The position numbers were made by a program, and so were the translations under genes. This document shows, one piece after another, positions 11,505 to 23,100 of a stretch of DNA of 64,000 bases. Where the stretch lies: assembly GCA_024195265.1 (NCBI GenBank), contig JAJLRJ010000010.1:33982676-34046675 (forward strand), given 5' to 3'. The number at the start of each line of letters is the position of its first letter. The stretch's first letter is position 1. The notes below the pieces were generated by a model. That model worked only from the letters and a program-made list of their open reading frames with translations. It made no database searches and had not been told where the DNA came from. The DNA comes from Dendrophyllia cribrosa. Lineage: Eukaryota > Cnidaria > Anthozoa > Scleractinia > Dendrophylliidae.

Positions 11505-13028
11505 GGCGGATGGCGCGTGAACTCCGGCAGCATGTAAAGTCGGGCGAAATGCAAATTTAGTTGATTTCAATTCAGTGGCGGGTATTCATTGATCGCTTAA
11601 GTTCAACAAGATCAATGAACCATATTAAATGGTGTTCGTTTTGTGCCAGTTAGTCAAACGACGGAGCTGGCTAACAGCGCTAAGCTGAAGTCAAACTTTT
11701 AGTTTTGATTTAGTTGATACACCGCAAAAGTCAAGATAAGGTTGGATATTAATTTTGTATGATAATAACTGCTCCTTGACATGCTTGATTCAGTATTCAA
11801 TATCCATGGAGACGTGATACGCATCGTTCGCCTTTATTTACACATGGTTGTCGGTACCAGACTAGTCACAATACATTAAATATTCATCGAGAAATATGCG
11901 GTGTCGCACGCGAAGAACAGCATTTTCACAGAAAGAAATAATTTTCAGGACAAGACGTGTAGAATTCAATGCATCATTTGATTATTCAAGAAGGTCGACA
12001 ACCTTGTTCAGCTTGTTTACACCAAGTCACCCTATCTTGAGTCTGTCACGTCTCCAATTGTATTCGATCACGCAAGAGCGAATTTTGCCACAACACGCAT
12101 GCGTAAAATGTATTCGGAAGATAAACGTCTAAATTTAAAAATTGTAACGAATCTTACTTATCTTAGCTTTTGATCTTTATGTATTTAATTAAATTTTGAA
12201 CACGAAGGCACGCAAAAAAATTCGGCGAAACTCCAGCTGTTGTTTATGTCCCATAATGCTAAGAATCTTTCACCTGTGCTTTATATATAGGATTCACACA
12301 CACTGTTAAAATTGGAAGCGTTAGAGAGGCAACTTGCGGCTGCCATCATAGCATCGCCCATCGCGTGGCTGATCTGGTGACCGTCGCAAGTTGCGCAGGA
12401 GTTAGGTTTCGCAACCGAGCTCGCTCGCTCCATTCACGCATCCCTCCCGCTGCCTCGCGCACGGTTGAGGGGTAAATCACACCTTCCTAGTTGTGTGTAC
12501 GGTATATACGTATCCTTCACCCTCACTCGCCTGCCTTGCGTAATAGTAGGATACTGAGTCGCTTAGCATCACATCATACGCTTCCACTGGCACTGCAAGA
12601 TGCAGTATGCCATCGTTTTGTTTTGGTTGAGAAATCCGAATTACAGTGGAACCGCGTTCAGCGTTAATACGGACACCGAAGAGTCCACAGCTAATCCTTC
12701 CGTAATGCATCCGTAAACGGGGTGTCAGCACTGGCAATATTTTGGCGCGCTCCTTCGCTATATAAACCACTATCCGAATGCCTGGCTACTGGCTAAGCAA
12801 AGAACAGTGAAACCTAATTAGTTGATTATTCTGGAAAATACAGCGACAAACAACCGGGAAAAGTTTAAATTAATTTTATTTTTTAAAAGGTAAAGCACTC
12901 TTTTTATTAGTTTAAAACTACATGTGTTTATCGTTACAAGGGGAAAATTTTACCTAGTAATTTGAACATCTGTTATATAGCAGATTTTTTTAACCCCTTG
13001 AACCCAAAGTCAAACATCGGCTCAGGTA
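11505..13028. other. Intergenic, no gene seen
   Basis: The stretch upstream of gene B has AT-rich sequence. A CAGTGGAACC pogo-like terminus fragment and ATACGGACACC lie near 12645-12680. No host exon was recognised. Confidence 0.4.
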
Positions 13029-13030
13029 AC

Positions 13031-13275
13031 GTGGTTCTAACGTTTTAAATTGTGGATGAAATCCTTCAAATAAAAGCTACTGAGCAATTCTTTCCTGTGG
13101 TACTGTTTATTATACTGTACAAGGTGGTTCTGACTTCGGAGTCTGTGGATGAAATCCTAATGTGTGACCATTCAAACGAAAGCTACTGAGCAGGACTTTC
13201 CTCAGTGTTTCCTGTGGTGCTGTTTATTATGCTGTACAAGCTGGTTCTAGCCTCCGAGTCTGTGGGTGAAATCGG
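13031..13275. repeat. Tandem copies of the about 117-bp satellite-like monomer
   Basis: Two full units and a partial third share the sequence of the 3.6-3.9 kb array: GTGGATGAAATCCT, AAAGCTACTGAGCA, TTTCCTGTGGT and ATTAT.CTGTACAAG. They are more diverged than the first array. Confidence 0.65.
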
Positions 13276-13669
13276 GTGTCTCGAAAACTCAGACCCTGAA
13301 ATCTTCAAAACCAGAAATTAATACGTACTTCAGTCTCATTTTAGTTGCCCAATGTAACAAGGATCTGCCACTTATCAATAATCTGAAAGCGAAATATTGT
13401 TTGGCATGAACCTCATGCCTCATGAACGATACTGAGTAACATGAAGAATGGTACCCGAAAACGCAGATCACATGTACAAAAACTTTGTACTCCGTTAAAA
13501 AATGTAAACAAGGAAATGTACTAGCACTATCGTATGTGAACAAATATATTTGACCGCTCCTTAATTAGGAAAAAAACTAAAAGCTATAAAAATCAACCAT
13601 GTTGACACCTTTTTGACTTTATGTGCTTTGTGTTTAATGCGTGACCGTCGACGGATAAATATTAGTAAC

Positions 13670-13907
13670 GGACCATTTAATTTTTGTGGGGGTGAGCGGG
13701 GGGTTGGGCAATTTCTTCTGAGTATGAATTTTTTTTTCAGCATCACTATTTGCAAGAATTTTTTTTACCAAAATGATTGACATTTTTTTCACGTGCTTTC
13801 TTCTGCACGATTTTTTTTCTCTTAAATTTCTTCTGCAGGAATTTTTTTTGGTAATTGCCCAACCCCCTCCCCCCCCCCCCCCCCCCCCCACAAAAATTAA
13901 ATGGTCT
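13670..13907. mobile_element. MITE with C-rich ends
   Basis: GACCATTTAATTTTTGTGGG is mirrored by CCCACAAAAATTAAATGGTC. The subterminal parts contain TTGGGCAATT and AATTGCCCAA and a C tract at 13867-13889. The middle is T-rich repeats of ATTTTTTTTC type. Confidence 0.65.
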
Positions 13908-14169
13908 GTCCCTAAGCACAAATATTCGTGCAAATAACCTGTCGTGACTTTTAGTATATTTTACTATAACAATGTGATTTAATAAAATTTTACTAACAAT
14001 ATGTGCTTAAAAACGTGCGGTCGCGTTAAGGTTTTGCATTCAAACAACTTGACTTATTGAAGAGTCAAGAAGAGGGAGAGAGGGAGAACGGGTTAATAGC
14101 ATTTAGTTAATTTTAGTTTTAGGTTATTACGTGTATTGTTTATGTCATAAATCTGTTTTGCGCGTCAAG

Positions 14170-14876
14170 GTTTTTTTATTTTTTTTTAATGAACACACAC
14201 AAAAGAAACAATACTTACAAAAACAAAGACGGACACTACTTACACTGAATACTTTTACTACTTACAATACAATACTTCCTTACAATACGATTCTTACACT
14301 ACTTTGTTCGACAGTTGGTTCTTAGTTATGCACCTATGTAGTTAGAAAATTACAGTTTAAAACAGGTTTCCACTTAGCCTCAAGCATCTTCAGATTATTA
14401 TATTTCGCAGCAATGAGACGTTCGGTTTTATATTTTCTTTTAACTAGTTCTTTATAGGAAGAGAAAAAAGGAAGACTATTATTTCCACGACAGTTCCATA
14501 AATGTAGCTTACCTAAAACAATTAAATAATTAAACAAAGGACATATAGTATCTGTGACACCGATTAAAATAGTTTTTAACTCGAGTTTCCTTTGTTCTTT
14601 AGTTATTGAGAGCCAATAAGATTCAAATTCATCCCAAAATTCACGGGAGTGAACGCAGTAAAAAAATAAATGATCAATTGTTTCCCGAGAAGTATTATAA
14701 AAAGTGCAAAGATCGCTTTGAATTAAACCTATCTTAGCTAAGCGTGAATTTGTGAATAAAATGTCATTCAGTATTTTGAACTGAACACATTGCACAAATG
14801 TTTCACAGATACAAGATTTTATTAATGAAAAAGCCTTTTTTGTTTCCACATCATCAACAGAAAATTTTGATTTCAA
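14170..14876 (-). mobile_element. LINE 3' fragment with zinc-binding RVT end
   Basis: A 180-codon open stretch (14876-14334) encodes FKILNDILFTNSRLAKIGL, CTFYNTSRETIDHLFFYC and downstream residues typical of the zf-RVT C-terminus of L1/Tx1-type ORF2 proteins. It is truncated at its 5' side next to a short AAGGTTATTC tandem repeat (14880-14905). A T-rich stretch at 14169-14190 is its A tail on the minus strand. Confidence 0.65.
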
Positions 14877-15479
14877 CTTTCAAGGTTATTCAAGGTTATT
14901 CAAGGTGAAGGTTAGCTCACACGTAGCTTGCAGTTCCTAGACTGTTTCTAAACTATCGTCTTAGTATCGTCTAACTAATTTAACATTTAAGTTTTGGAAC
15001 AATAGTTCTCACGATAGACATGTGTGGATTTGTCGCTGACCTTGGTTTGGACCTCCATGAAATCCCCAGTTTTGAGTACACACTCATGTTGGTAAATTTA
15101 GGTTTCCTTAGTCGGGAAACCTTGAGAAACCTCCTAGGTCTCGCAGTTGGCAAACCCAAACATGTCTACGATTAAGGTATTTAATTAACTTTGCCATGGT
15201 TGTAATTCAGTAGTCAGGGGTGGTCAGTGGTATCAGTGGTTTGAGGCATTCAGCCAAGAGAGCAATAAAATAAATTAAGCAGAAAGGCCGAGCAGAGCAG
15301 TGGTGAAGAAGTGCAGTACTTAGATTCTCGTTCTCTCTCGAAGAGCAAGCGAGTTTGCAGCACAACAAAATCAACAATAACTGCAAAACAAAATTAAACT
15401 TAAACTTTAAACCAAAGCACACCTTCATTTTCGTTTATATTTAACTGAGGCGGGGGTATACTTAAAAAATGCTACCTTT

Positions 15480-16148
15480 TTACAACGACTTGAAAACTCT
15501 GGAGCATATGAAGCTTGGAAAAAGTTTAAATTATGGCAGAAAACTTCAATCTGGCATTCCCAGTTCTGAAGAACAGAAGAAAAACACAAAATTGCTTCTT
15601 CGAATCGTCACCGATTACAGCACCAAATGTAATGTCTCGCTAAAAGAAAACAGAAGTTTAATTGAAGAGAAAATTTCGAAGTAGCTGACTTCAGAGCCAG
15701 AAATACTAACTACGATATCCTTCGGATAGTTCCGTGGTATTAATTGAATGTTTTGAAGCTTTTCAGTCAAGTTTTGCCAAAAGAGTTTAATCTTTTCACA
15801 TTGCCAAAAAAGGTGAATCAGGTTTTCGATAGAGTTGTTGCAGAAAGAGCGATTTGGGTCTTGTTTGATACCAATTTTTGTGAGAAGCATATTAGTAGGC
15901 AGTATTCTATGCAGAAGTCTATATTGAAAATTAATGATCCTCGTACTTTTGGTGCACCTAGCTGCCAAAATATAAGCGATTCTCCGATCCACATCAGTAT
16001 TGTTTCCTTCAGAAGCAATATTGTTGTTCCACTTTGTTTGACTTTTTACTGGTACACTACTTTTGGAAGAGGCAGTTGATACGTGTAAAGGGTAGTTTTT
16101 GTTTGAATAATGTCGCAGGGTCCAGAGGAGCTCTATTTGATCGTACAA
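15480..16148 (-). mobile_element. Second LINE 3' fragment with zinc-binding RVT end
   Basis: The minus strand encodes FQYRLLHRILPTNMLLTKIG, then CNNSIENLIHLFWQC and FWQNLTEKL, the same C-terminal zf-RVT region as the element at 14.2-14.9 kb but a different sequence. Upstream reverse-transcriptase sequence is absent. Confidence 0.62.
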
Positions 16149-16214
16149 GACGCTATTTTCTTCGAATCGTCACCGTCTTGATAGTTTAACTGATTGCGTT
16201 ACACAAAAATGATA

Positions 16215-16620
16215 TGTACCGCAGGCCAAATTACTAAGGGCGCAATTATCTTCGGAAAGCTTCGCTTTCCGAACGAGGCACGAACACAGAAGCGTGAAAA
16301 ACGCGCGAAAGCTTGGCTCATCCGCCCTGACAGAGGCGTGAAAAGCGCGCGAAAGCTTAGGTCATCCGCCCTGACAGAAGCGTGAAAAGCGCGCGAAAGC
16401 TTGTCATAAGCCCTGACTGAAGCGTGAAAAGCGCGCGAAATCTTGGGTCATAAGCCCTGACAGAAGCGTGAAAAGCGCGCGAAAGCTTGGGTCATCCGCC
16501 CTGATAGGAGCGCGAAAAGCACGCGAAAGTTCGGGGCATCCGATCCGCCCTAACAGAAGCGTAAAAAGCACGCGAAAGCTTGCATTTGGATCATTCGCCC
16601 TGACAAGCGTGAAAAATGTA
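16215..16620. repeat. 44-bp minisatellite, block 1
   Basis: About nine units of GAAGCGTGAAAAGCGCGCGA / AAGCTTGGGTCATCCGCCCT, period 44 bp measured at 16327 to 16371. Some units are shortened. Each unit has a HindIII-type AAGCTT. No reading frame is conserved through the block. Confidence 0.82.
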
Positions 16621-17139
16621 ATTTCTGACGTCTGAATGACTTAGGAACGAACTATTCAGAAATTATTATTCTGACGGCACGATATATAGAGGCTTGCGTG
16701 TCGTCATGGGACATCTCGGGACTATTTAAGGGTTTGGCGGGAGATATTTATCATTTTTTACGTCGGCCAGTCTTCTCGAACGTTGCCTTTTTTCGTTCAA
16801 GTTTTTTATTTTTGTTATGTTGGGAAATGAAATATTATACAAGTATCAAGTAATGTTATCAGTTTTAGTACCTTTGCCCTCGAGGTCCAGTGCCACTGCA
16901 TCGTTATAGGGGGGTATACGTTTCCACATTTTTTTTTGGCCACATCTAAAGGGTGTTTTTTTAGTGGTTTTTCGTAGCTAGCGTGGCACAATTTTCTGAA
17001 CTTTTGAAATATAATGCAAATGAAATGTAATTTGAAAGGGTCAGGAGAATAGACATATGTTTTTAGGATACATTCATCGGATGACTGACTGACTCATCTT
17101 AAATAAACTATTTCACATTGAATGTTTCGTGTTAGAGAG
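16621..17139. other. Unique spacer between the minisatellite blocks
   Basis: AT-rich sequence, no exon or element boundaries seen. It may be an insertion that split one array. Confidence 0.4.
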
Positions 17140-17660
17140 GTCAGAATGCGCGCAAAAGCTTAGGTTACAAGCCCTGGCGTAAGCGAGAAAAGCGTGCGAA
17201 AGCTTGGGTCATCCGCCCTGACTAAAGCGTGAAAAGCGGGGTTAAAGCTTGGAACATCCGCCCTAACGGAAGGGTGGAAAGCGCGCGAAAGCTTGGGTCA
17301 TCCGCCTTGACAGAAGCGTGAAAAGCGCGCTAAAGCTTGGGACATCCGCCCTAAAAGAAGCTTGAAAAGCGCGCGAAAGCTTGATTCATCCGCCCTGACA
17401 GAAGCGTGAAAAGCGCGCGAAAACTTAGGTCATCCGCCCTGACAGAAGCGTGAAAATAGCCTGTGAACAGCCCTCGCTTCGCTCGCCGATTTTAACCTAA
17501 CCCAATTCCCCAAAAAGAAACCTGTTCACAGGCTACGCGAAAAGCGCGCGAAAGTTTGGGACATCCGCCCTGACAGAAGCGCGAAAAACGCGCGAAAGCT
17601 TAGGTCATCCGCCCTGACAGAAGCGTGAAAAGCACGCGAAAGCAGGACCGCGAAGGGCAA
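17140..17660. repeat. 44-bp minisatellite, block 2
   Basis: About eleven more units of the same 44-bp repeat continue here. The block is interrupted at 17457-17535 by a small inverted-repeat element. Confidence 0.82.
17457..17535. mobile_element. 79-bp micro-MITE inside the minisatellite
   Basis: TAGCCTGTGAACAG at the left is mirrored by CTGTTCACAGGCTA at the right. It sits between TGAAAA and CGCGAAAAGC, clearly breaking a unit. Its TAGCCTG start resembles the mini-hairpin at 52396-52466. Confidence 0.7.
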
Positions 17661-17829
17661 CTTTCACGCTTCTACCCCAAACGTTTACGCGCCTTTCACG
17701 CTCTTGGGATGGAAACGACTGCTTCGTGGACTGGCACACTCTTGAATAAAAGACTAACCTTTCATAATTATCAGTTAAATATTTAAAGAACTACTGTTCC
17801 AAGGAAAATTCTCCCCAAGCTACAAATTA

Positions 17830-18224
17830 CAGTCGAACCTCTCCTTATACGGACACCTTTCCTTATACGGACACCTCTCCATTAGGGACATCACTTAGCC
17901 CTGGCAAAATCCCAAGCCACCATCATGATCTTCTACTTAAGAAAATTTCTATAATACGGACGACAGACATTAGTCTCGGCTGCAGACAGAAATAAGTTTT
18001 TGCCCATAAAAGCTAATGCACAATGTATATGTCAAACTCAAACGATGTAATTTGTGTTCGGTGAAACAAACGTCAAAATTAATAGGGCAAACACTAAGAG
18101 ACCACTTTGTGCCGTTTGAAAGTATACCTGAACCTTTAAAAAGACGTCATATCCAAGACCTCTACAAGACGGACACGTCTCTAATGCGGACACCAGTCAC
18201 GGTCGTATGAGAGAGGTTCGACTA
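17830..18224. mobile_element. pogo/Tigger-like MITE
   Basis: TA-CAGTCGAACCTCTCC at the left and GAGAGGTTCGACTA-TA at the right. Several ATACGGACACC-type motifs lie inside each end. TA target sites and CAGT.GAACCTC ends are typical of pogo/Tigger elements. No transposase is present. Confidence 0.72.
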
Positions 18225-18589
18225 TACATTAAAAAATAACTTGACCTTCTAATCCGAAATATATTTCAGTAAAAATACAAAAAATTATGGCGATACAGTT
18301 TCGATGGATCTAATATCATTGTCAAGTGGAGCTCGAGAGTGACAGAAGGAAAAAGGTGAATATATTTCGTGAACTGTACATGTATGTCGTAATAAAAAAA
18401 TTTACAACCAAAAGTATATTTAGTTTCGACTACGAAGACACAAAAATTAACAGAAAATAAGACAAGACATAGTAATAAGTGTACCAGACTAATTGAGCTA
18501 TAAAATACTGACACTGGGTGATAAATGAACTTATTTGACCCACTGAGTGACAAACAGACGTATTAGACTTACTAAGTGATAAATGAACA

Positions 18590-18705
18590 TATTTGTCCCC
18601 AATTAGGGGACCTGCACAGGGGCTTAGAATACTTTGACAAGTAAATAAAGTTATTGATTGATTGATTAATTGGTTGTATGATTGATTGATTGACTGACTG
18701 CGTGA
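18590..18705 (+). repeat. LINE-like tail with (ATTG)n
   Basis: GACAAGTAAATAAAGTTATT is followed by ATTGATTGATTGAT repeats, the form seen at CR1-type LINE 3' ends. No coding part is recognisable. Confidence 0.4.
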
Positions 18706-19973
18706 TAAACCGGCAGACGTGTCAGACTTACTGAGTGATACATGTAAGTAAACAACTGAAGCCAACTGTTGCTTCTTTCTTTACTCGGACATCGCTTCTT
18801 GGTTGATGTGCTTGCGCTTGTATTTCATAATTCATAAAGACTATATATATATATAGCCGAATCTTTGAAAACGTGATCAACAAAAATTGACGCAATTTCA
18901 CTAGAACTAGTCCAAACAAGGGTGTTTATGACCCCGATCAGCCCGAAAATCACAGAGAAGAGGGAAAGGGAGGAGAGCGAGAGAAAAAAGACTGGCAAAG
19001 ACTTAGTTTTTATATTGTGGGGTTTGGAGAGGGTTTTTGAACGACAAAAAAAAAACAAGGCCAAGTACACACACAAACGCTTACTAAGGGCGATATCGTT
19101 TTCAAAAATCCAGGTAGATATACATTTTTCATTTAAAGTTCAGTGGAGAAACTACTTATAATAGTAATGTTTAGGGAGGAGGAGAGTATTCCACGGGCTA
19201 AAAGGTAACACCTGATGACACTTGAGCCCAAAAACGTACATGCACAAAGAACACCCCCCCCCCCCCCCCCCCCCCCACTCCCCCGCAGCTTCTGGGACAT
19301 GTACATGTAGACAGTTGTACCCCATTCCCACTCCTTAAATCGAAATACCAACCTTATTAAGGCATTGCTTAGTCTTAAATACCAGGTGCTATATCATGGC
19401 TTTGGGCCTAAACAGTCCGAAGCAAAGACCTTTATGGTGCAACATTGAATAAATAATGAATTTTGATTGCCTTTGCAAGGTTTTGAGTCAGTAATTAAAT
19501 GAAGCGTAACATACCCTTCTCCAAAATGGCAGCTGAAAGGCAATACCAGCATCAGAAAGAGCACCTTTTCTTTAGTAATGGCACGAAGATTCATTAAGTC
19601 AGGTATCATTTCAGCCAAGAAAACGCAAGTTACAATTAACAAAATGACAGACACTTGTATGACTGGAGGTATACGCCATACCCCCAGTCATACAACCGCC
19701 TGTAAATGCAGGAATTTTCAGATGATGATTTCTCGAAGAAATTGTGCTAATTGTGGTATGTTGCCTTGAAAAAATTTTTTCGTTACTATTAATTCCAAGT
19801 TCTTTCTTGCTGTGGGGCATATTTATCCTAGAGATTGATTTTAAATTTTGATGACCATTTTGGAGAAGGGTCTATTGGTTGCTCACATAAGACTCCCAAA
19901 AAGAAGGTTTGTTGGTAAGGACTCAAGAAGCAAGTCACTGCCATGTTTAGTGCTTCACATGACAACCTTGCTT
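18706..19973. other. Gene A 3' flank
   Basis: It holds a C tract (19254-19276) and AT-rich sequence. No clear AATAAA on the minus strand was found close to the gene A stop; GATAAA near 19815 is a possible variant signal. Confidence 0.4.
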
Positions 19974-20155
19974 TCATAGTTTCACATCCCCTGCCCCAGG
20001 CTCTGTGTTTTCAAACCGCTGTGCAGCAAACTGCTTTGTGCCCTGGCGCCAGCGGAAATACATCACACCTATCAGTGCCAATGCAATGACAGTGAACAAA
20101 ACCACAACAATGCCTGCTATCACGCCCCCTTGGTTTCTTGATTTCTGTGGTTCAC
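19974..20155 (-). CDS. Gene A exon 8: membrane helix and cytoplasmic tail
   Basis: Acceptor CCTGCAG before 20155; phase 1 in; stop TGA at 19974-19976. It encodes a short linker, a 23-residue hydrophobic helix (GVIAGIVVVLFTVIALALI core), the stop-transfer cluster RWRQ and a 26-residue tail ending D-V-K-L. The layout matches the last exons of genes B and C. The final V-K-L fits a class II PDZ-binding end (hydrophobic-x-hydrophobic); that reading is inference. Confidence 0.87.
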
Positions 20156-23100
20156 CTGCAGGAAAATGAGAAGAAAAAAATAATTTTCAAAACGACAGTT
20201 TGCAAATATGGCTTCTCTTTACATGCATACAAATCTATGTTACTTCACCTTCTTAAAGGCCCACCTTCACCCAAAATGCTGTGCGCGCCGTGATCACTTT
20301 CTGTGCTGAATTTCGTGTAACACGAAATTCACGCTTGAATGCGTGCAACCAATCAGATCACGCGTATGAACAATGGAGCATTTCAAAACAAAAACAAACG
20401 ACCGCAACGTCTTTTGGATGAAGGTGGGTCTTTAATACTTGCCATGATTATGTTTGTGATAAATTTTAATGACAATATTATTACTATATCTTTTACATAA
20501 TTTTACAACTCCTGCATTCATGTACATGTAATCGGTAAAATCCCCTCTTGTATGTAGATGCTCTATACTCCCAAGTTTGGGTGGGCATATCAAATGCCGT
20601 CTAAATCCCAGGGGGATCTTACGTTTTGATTCTGAAGCAACTATCTTAGCAGGCCAGGGAGCTGGGAATTTGCTGATCTGGCATAACCCTGTGGGGTGAG
20701 ATTCATCTGGATATATCCAGGAGCAGTCAGGCAGAGGAATTCTATTTTTCCGGAATTCCCCTCCACAGTCACGTTTGACCTGATAAAATAAAAACGAAAT
20801 AAAAAGCTGTCACTGATCCTCTTAGAACTGCATCTTTGTTTTCTGTTTCCACCTGTAAAAAATATTTTATTTATTAATACAACAATGTATGGCCATTCAT
20901 GTGAAAGCATTATTACTAGGCTGTACTTTTCTGTGGTACTGTTATATAAACTTAAGGTAGTTTAGTAGTTCTAACTTTTGAGTCCGTGGAATATGCTTTT
21001 TCATTTCATATTTTTACAATATTTTTCTTTATTATGAACACAGCAAAACTAGGCAATATTCCATACAGGTAGCACTGTAAATCCACTGTTTGTTCTGCAG
21101 GAGGATTTTGTCTCAAGTTCTAAAGATTTTTTGTGGTTTTCACTGATGTCCCCAGCTTCACCTTCCTCCCCCCCCCCCCCCCCCCCATAGGACAAAAGGT
21201 TAAAATGGATATCTGTACCTGCTCACAGATGTCTCTGCATGGCACATACACGGACAGATCGTTTGGCTTACATGGCGGGACACTTGTGTAGCAGAGGTAC
21301 TTTTCAAATTCTGGTGAGCATTTGGAGTTTAGGATACTCCGCAGGACTGAGTCGCTTGATTGGTTCCTCTCTGGAATGAACGTCTGATTGTAGTGCAAAT
21401 CAGCAGTACAATATTGCGGTTTTACTACTTTGCTACATGTGCCACCACGTTTGGCGACTGGGAGAAGAGAAAATAATAAAATATTAATCAAAACAAAGTT
21501 TTGCAGTGTAAAGTGTAACTGTGTAAAGTCTTTTTTTTTTCAGTTGTAGGATTGTACAGTAGAATTGAAGAGCCGAGAGCATAACAGACCTAGCGTATTT
21601 ATTCGATTAAACGCCGCCCTTGAATAAACGCCGCACTTCAGAGCAAAAATATTAATAAACGCCGCCCTCGAATAGACCGCCCGCATCCATAATGCGTCGT
21701 TTATTCGAATAATATACTCAAAAGCGAGTACAGTAATAATCTAGTTTCTGCAAGCCTAAAAAAATATTTTCCTTGATTATAACAATGTTTATCAGTTCAT
21801 TCAAAGCTCTGAGGAATATAATTGAGTGAACTTTATTCTATGACATGCATCGCAATCGTATTAAAACGCAAAGTGAGAACGATAAAGTAAATGACAATTC
21901 AGACAAACACTGAAACATGTTTCTGTTTTTAAAAATTCAAAAGTTCAGTTGCTATTGTTTGTAAGAAATAAATTGGATTTTAATAAACGCCGCACCAGAA
22001 TCACGAAAAATTTAATCAACGCCGCGGCGTTTAATCGAATAAATACGGTATATGACATTTTAGGCCTTTTTTATTTTTTCTCGCTCAGATTTGCCTCATT
22101 TTATCGTACAACGAATAATATCATAAACCCTTGTCGAATTTGCACTAACCCTAAGGAATTTGACCGATTTCACCTGAAAAAGCAGAGTTCTGGCCCTCCA
22201 GTGCTTTGACTGTACATTCAGAGTGCAATTTCGAAGCCATTTCAAAGCAATACTTCTGACCAGTGCCAAAAACCTGAACGAAAATACCGTTATTTACGCA
22301 CGCCTGACTCGCTTATCTATCGTGAGCTCACTACGGCAACACATCGCCTCTGTAGCGTGTGTGTAAGCCAACGTGTATGAGGACCGTCTGGTGATTGAAA
22401 GACTTCATTTAGTCCGGAAATCCTTATAAGTCTCTAGCACCTCTCAAAGAAACGAGTCATGTTTCTTGTCCTTCCTTGTTTCTGAGGCGCCATTTAGCGC
22501 TCGAGGTAAAAAAAACGGACCTTGGTGGGCAAGACAAGCCGGCGGGAAAGTCTGGAATCACTTCGGATCAGAAAAGGGGCAGCGTTGAGAGTTGTGGGCC
22601 ATTTCCCATTCCGTGCCGTGGTCGAAATGCCCGATATCCGAAGTGCTTTCAGACTTGTAGTATTTTGCAATAATTTTCGGGCGGGAACTCCATTTCGGTT
22701 TTGTCGTAGGATTTCCCGACATGCTTTGCGACAGTGGTAGATGGGTCCGCTGTGCGTGGTCGAGCACTTGAAATACAGCTTTTGGCAGTTCGAAGTGAGT
22801 TCTTGCTGGCCGGCCGAACGATGTTTCGCATTTAGAGTCTTTAATGCAACATTAAAATCGATCTAAAAGGATTTTCAAATCGAGATACGCGTTTTGATGC
22901 GTATCTACTTTAAATAATAAAACTTAGTCAGAACTGAGCATCTGTTCCTGGGTGGTCTAGTGGTTTGGGTCCGGGATTTGCGCTCGGACGGCTCCGGATT
23001 CGATTCACACTCAACCCCTTTTTTTTTTTTTTTTTCGAACTGGACATTATGAAAGTGATTTACTTTTTTTTGCGTTCGTCAAAAATCCTTACGTTTAATT

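Noticed and set aside
12477..12770. 97-codon open frame on the minus strand
   Set aside because: It overlaps pogo-like terminus fragments and has no recognisable domain.
16215..17660. CRISPR-like array
   Set aside because: Repeats are head-to-tail with no variable spacers, and the window is eukaryotic; it is a minisatellite.
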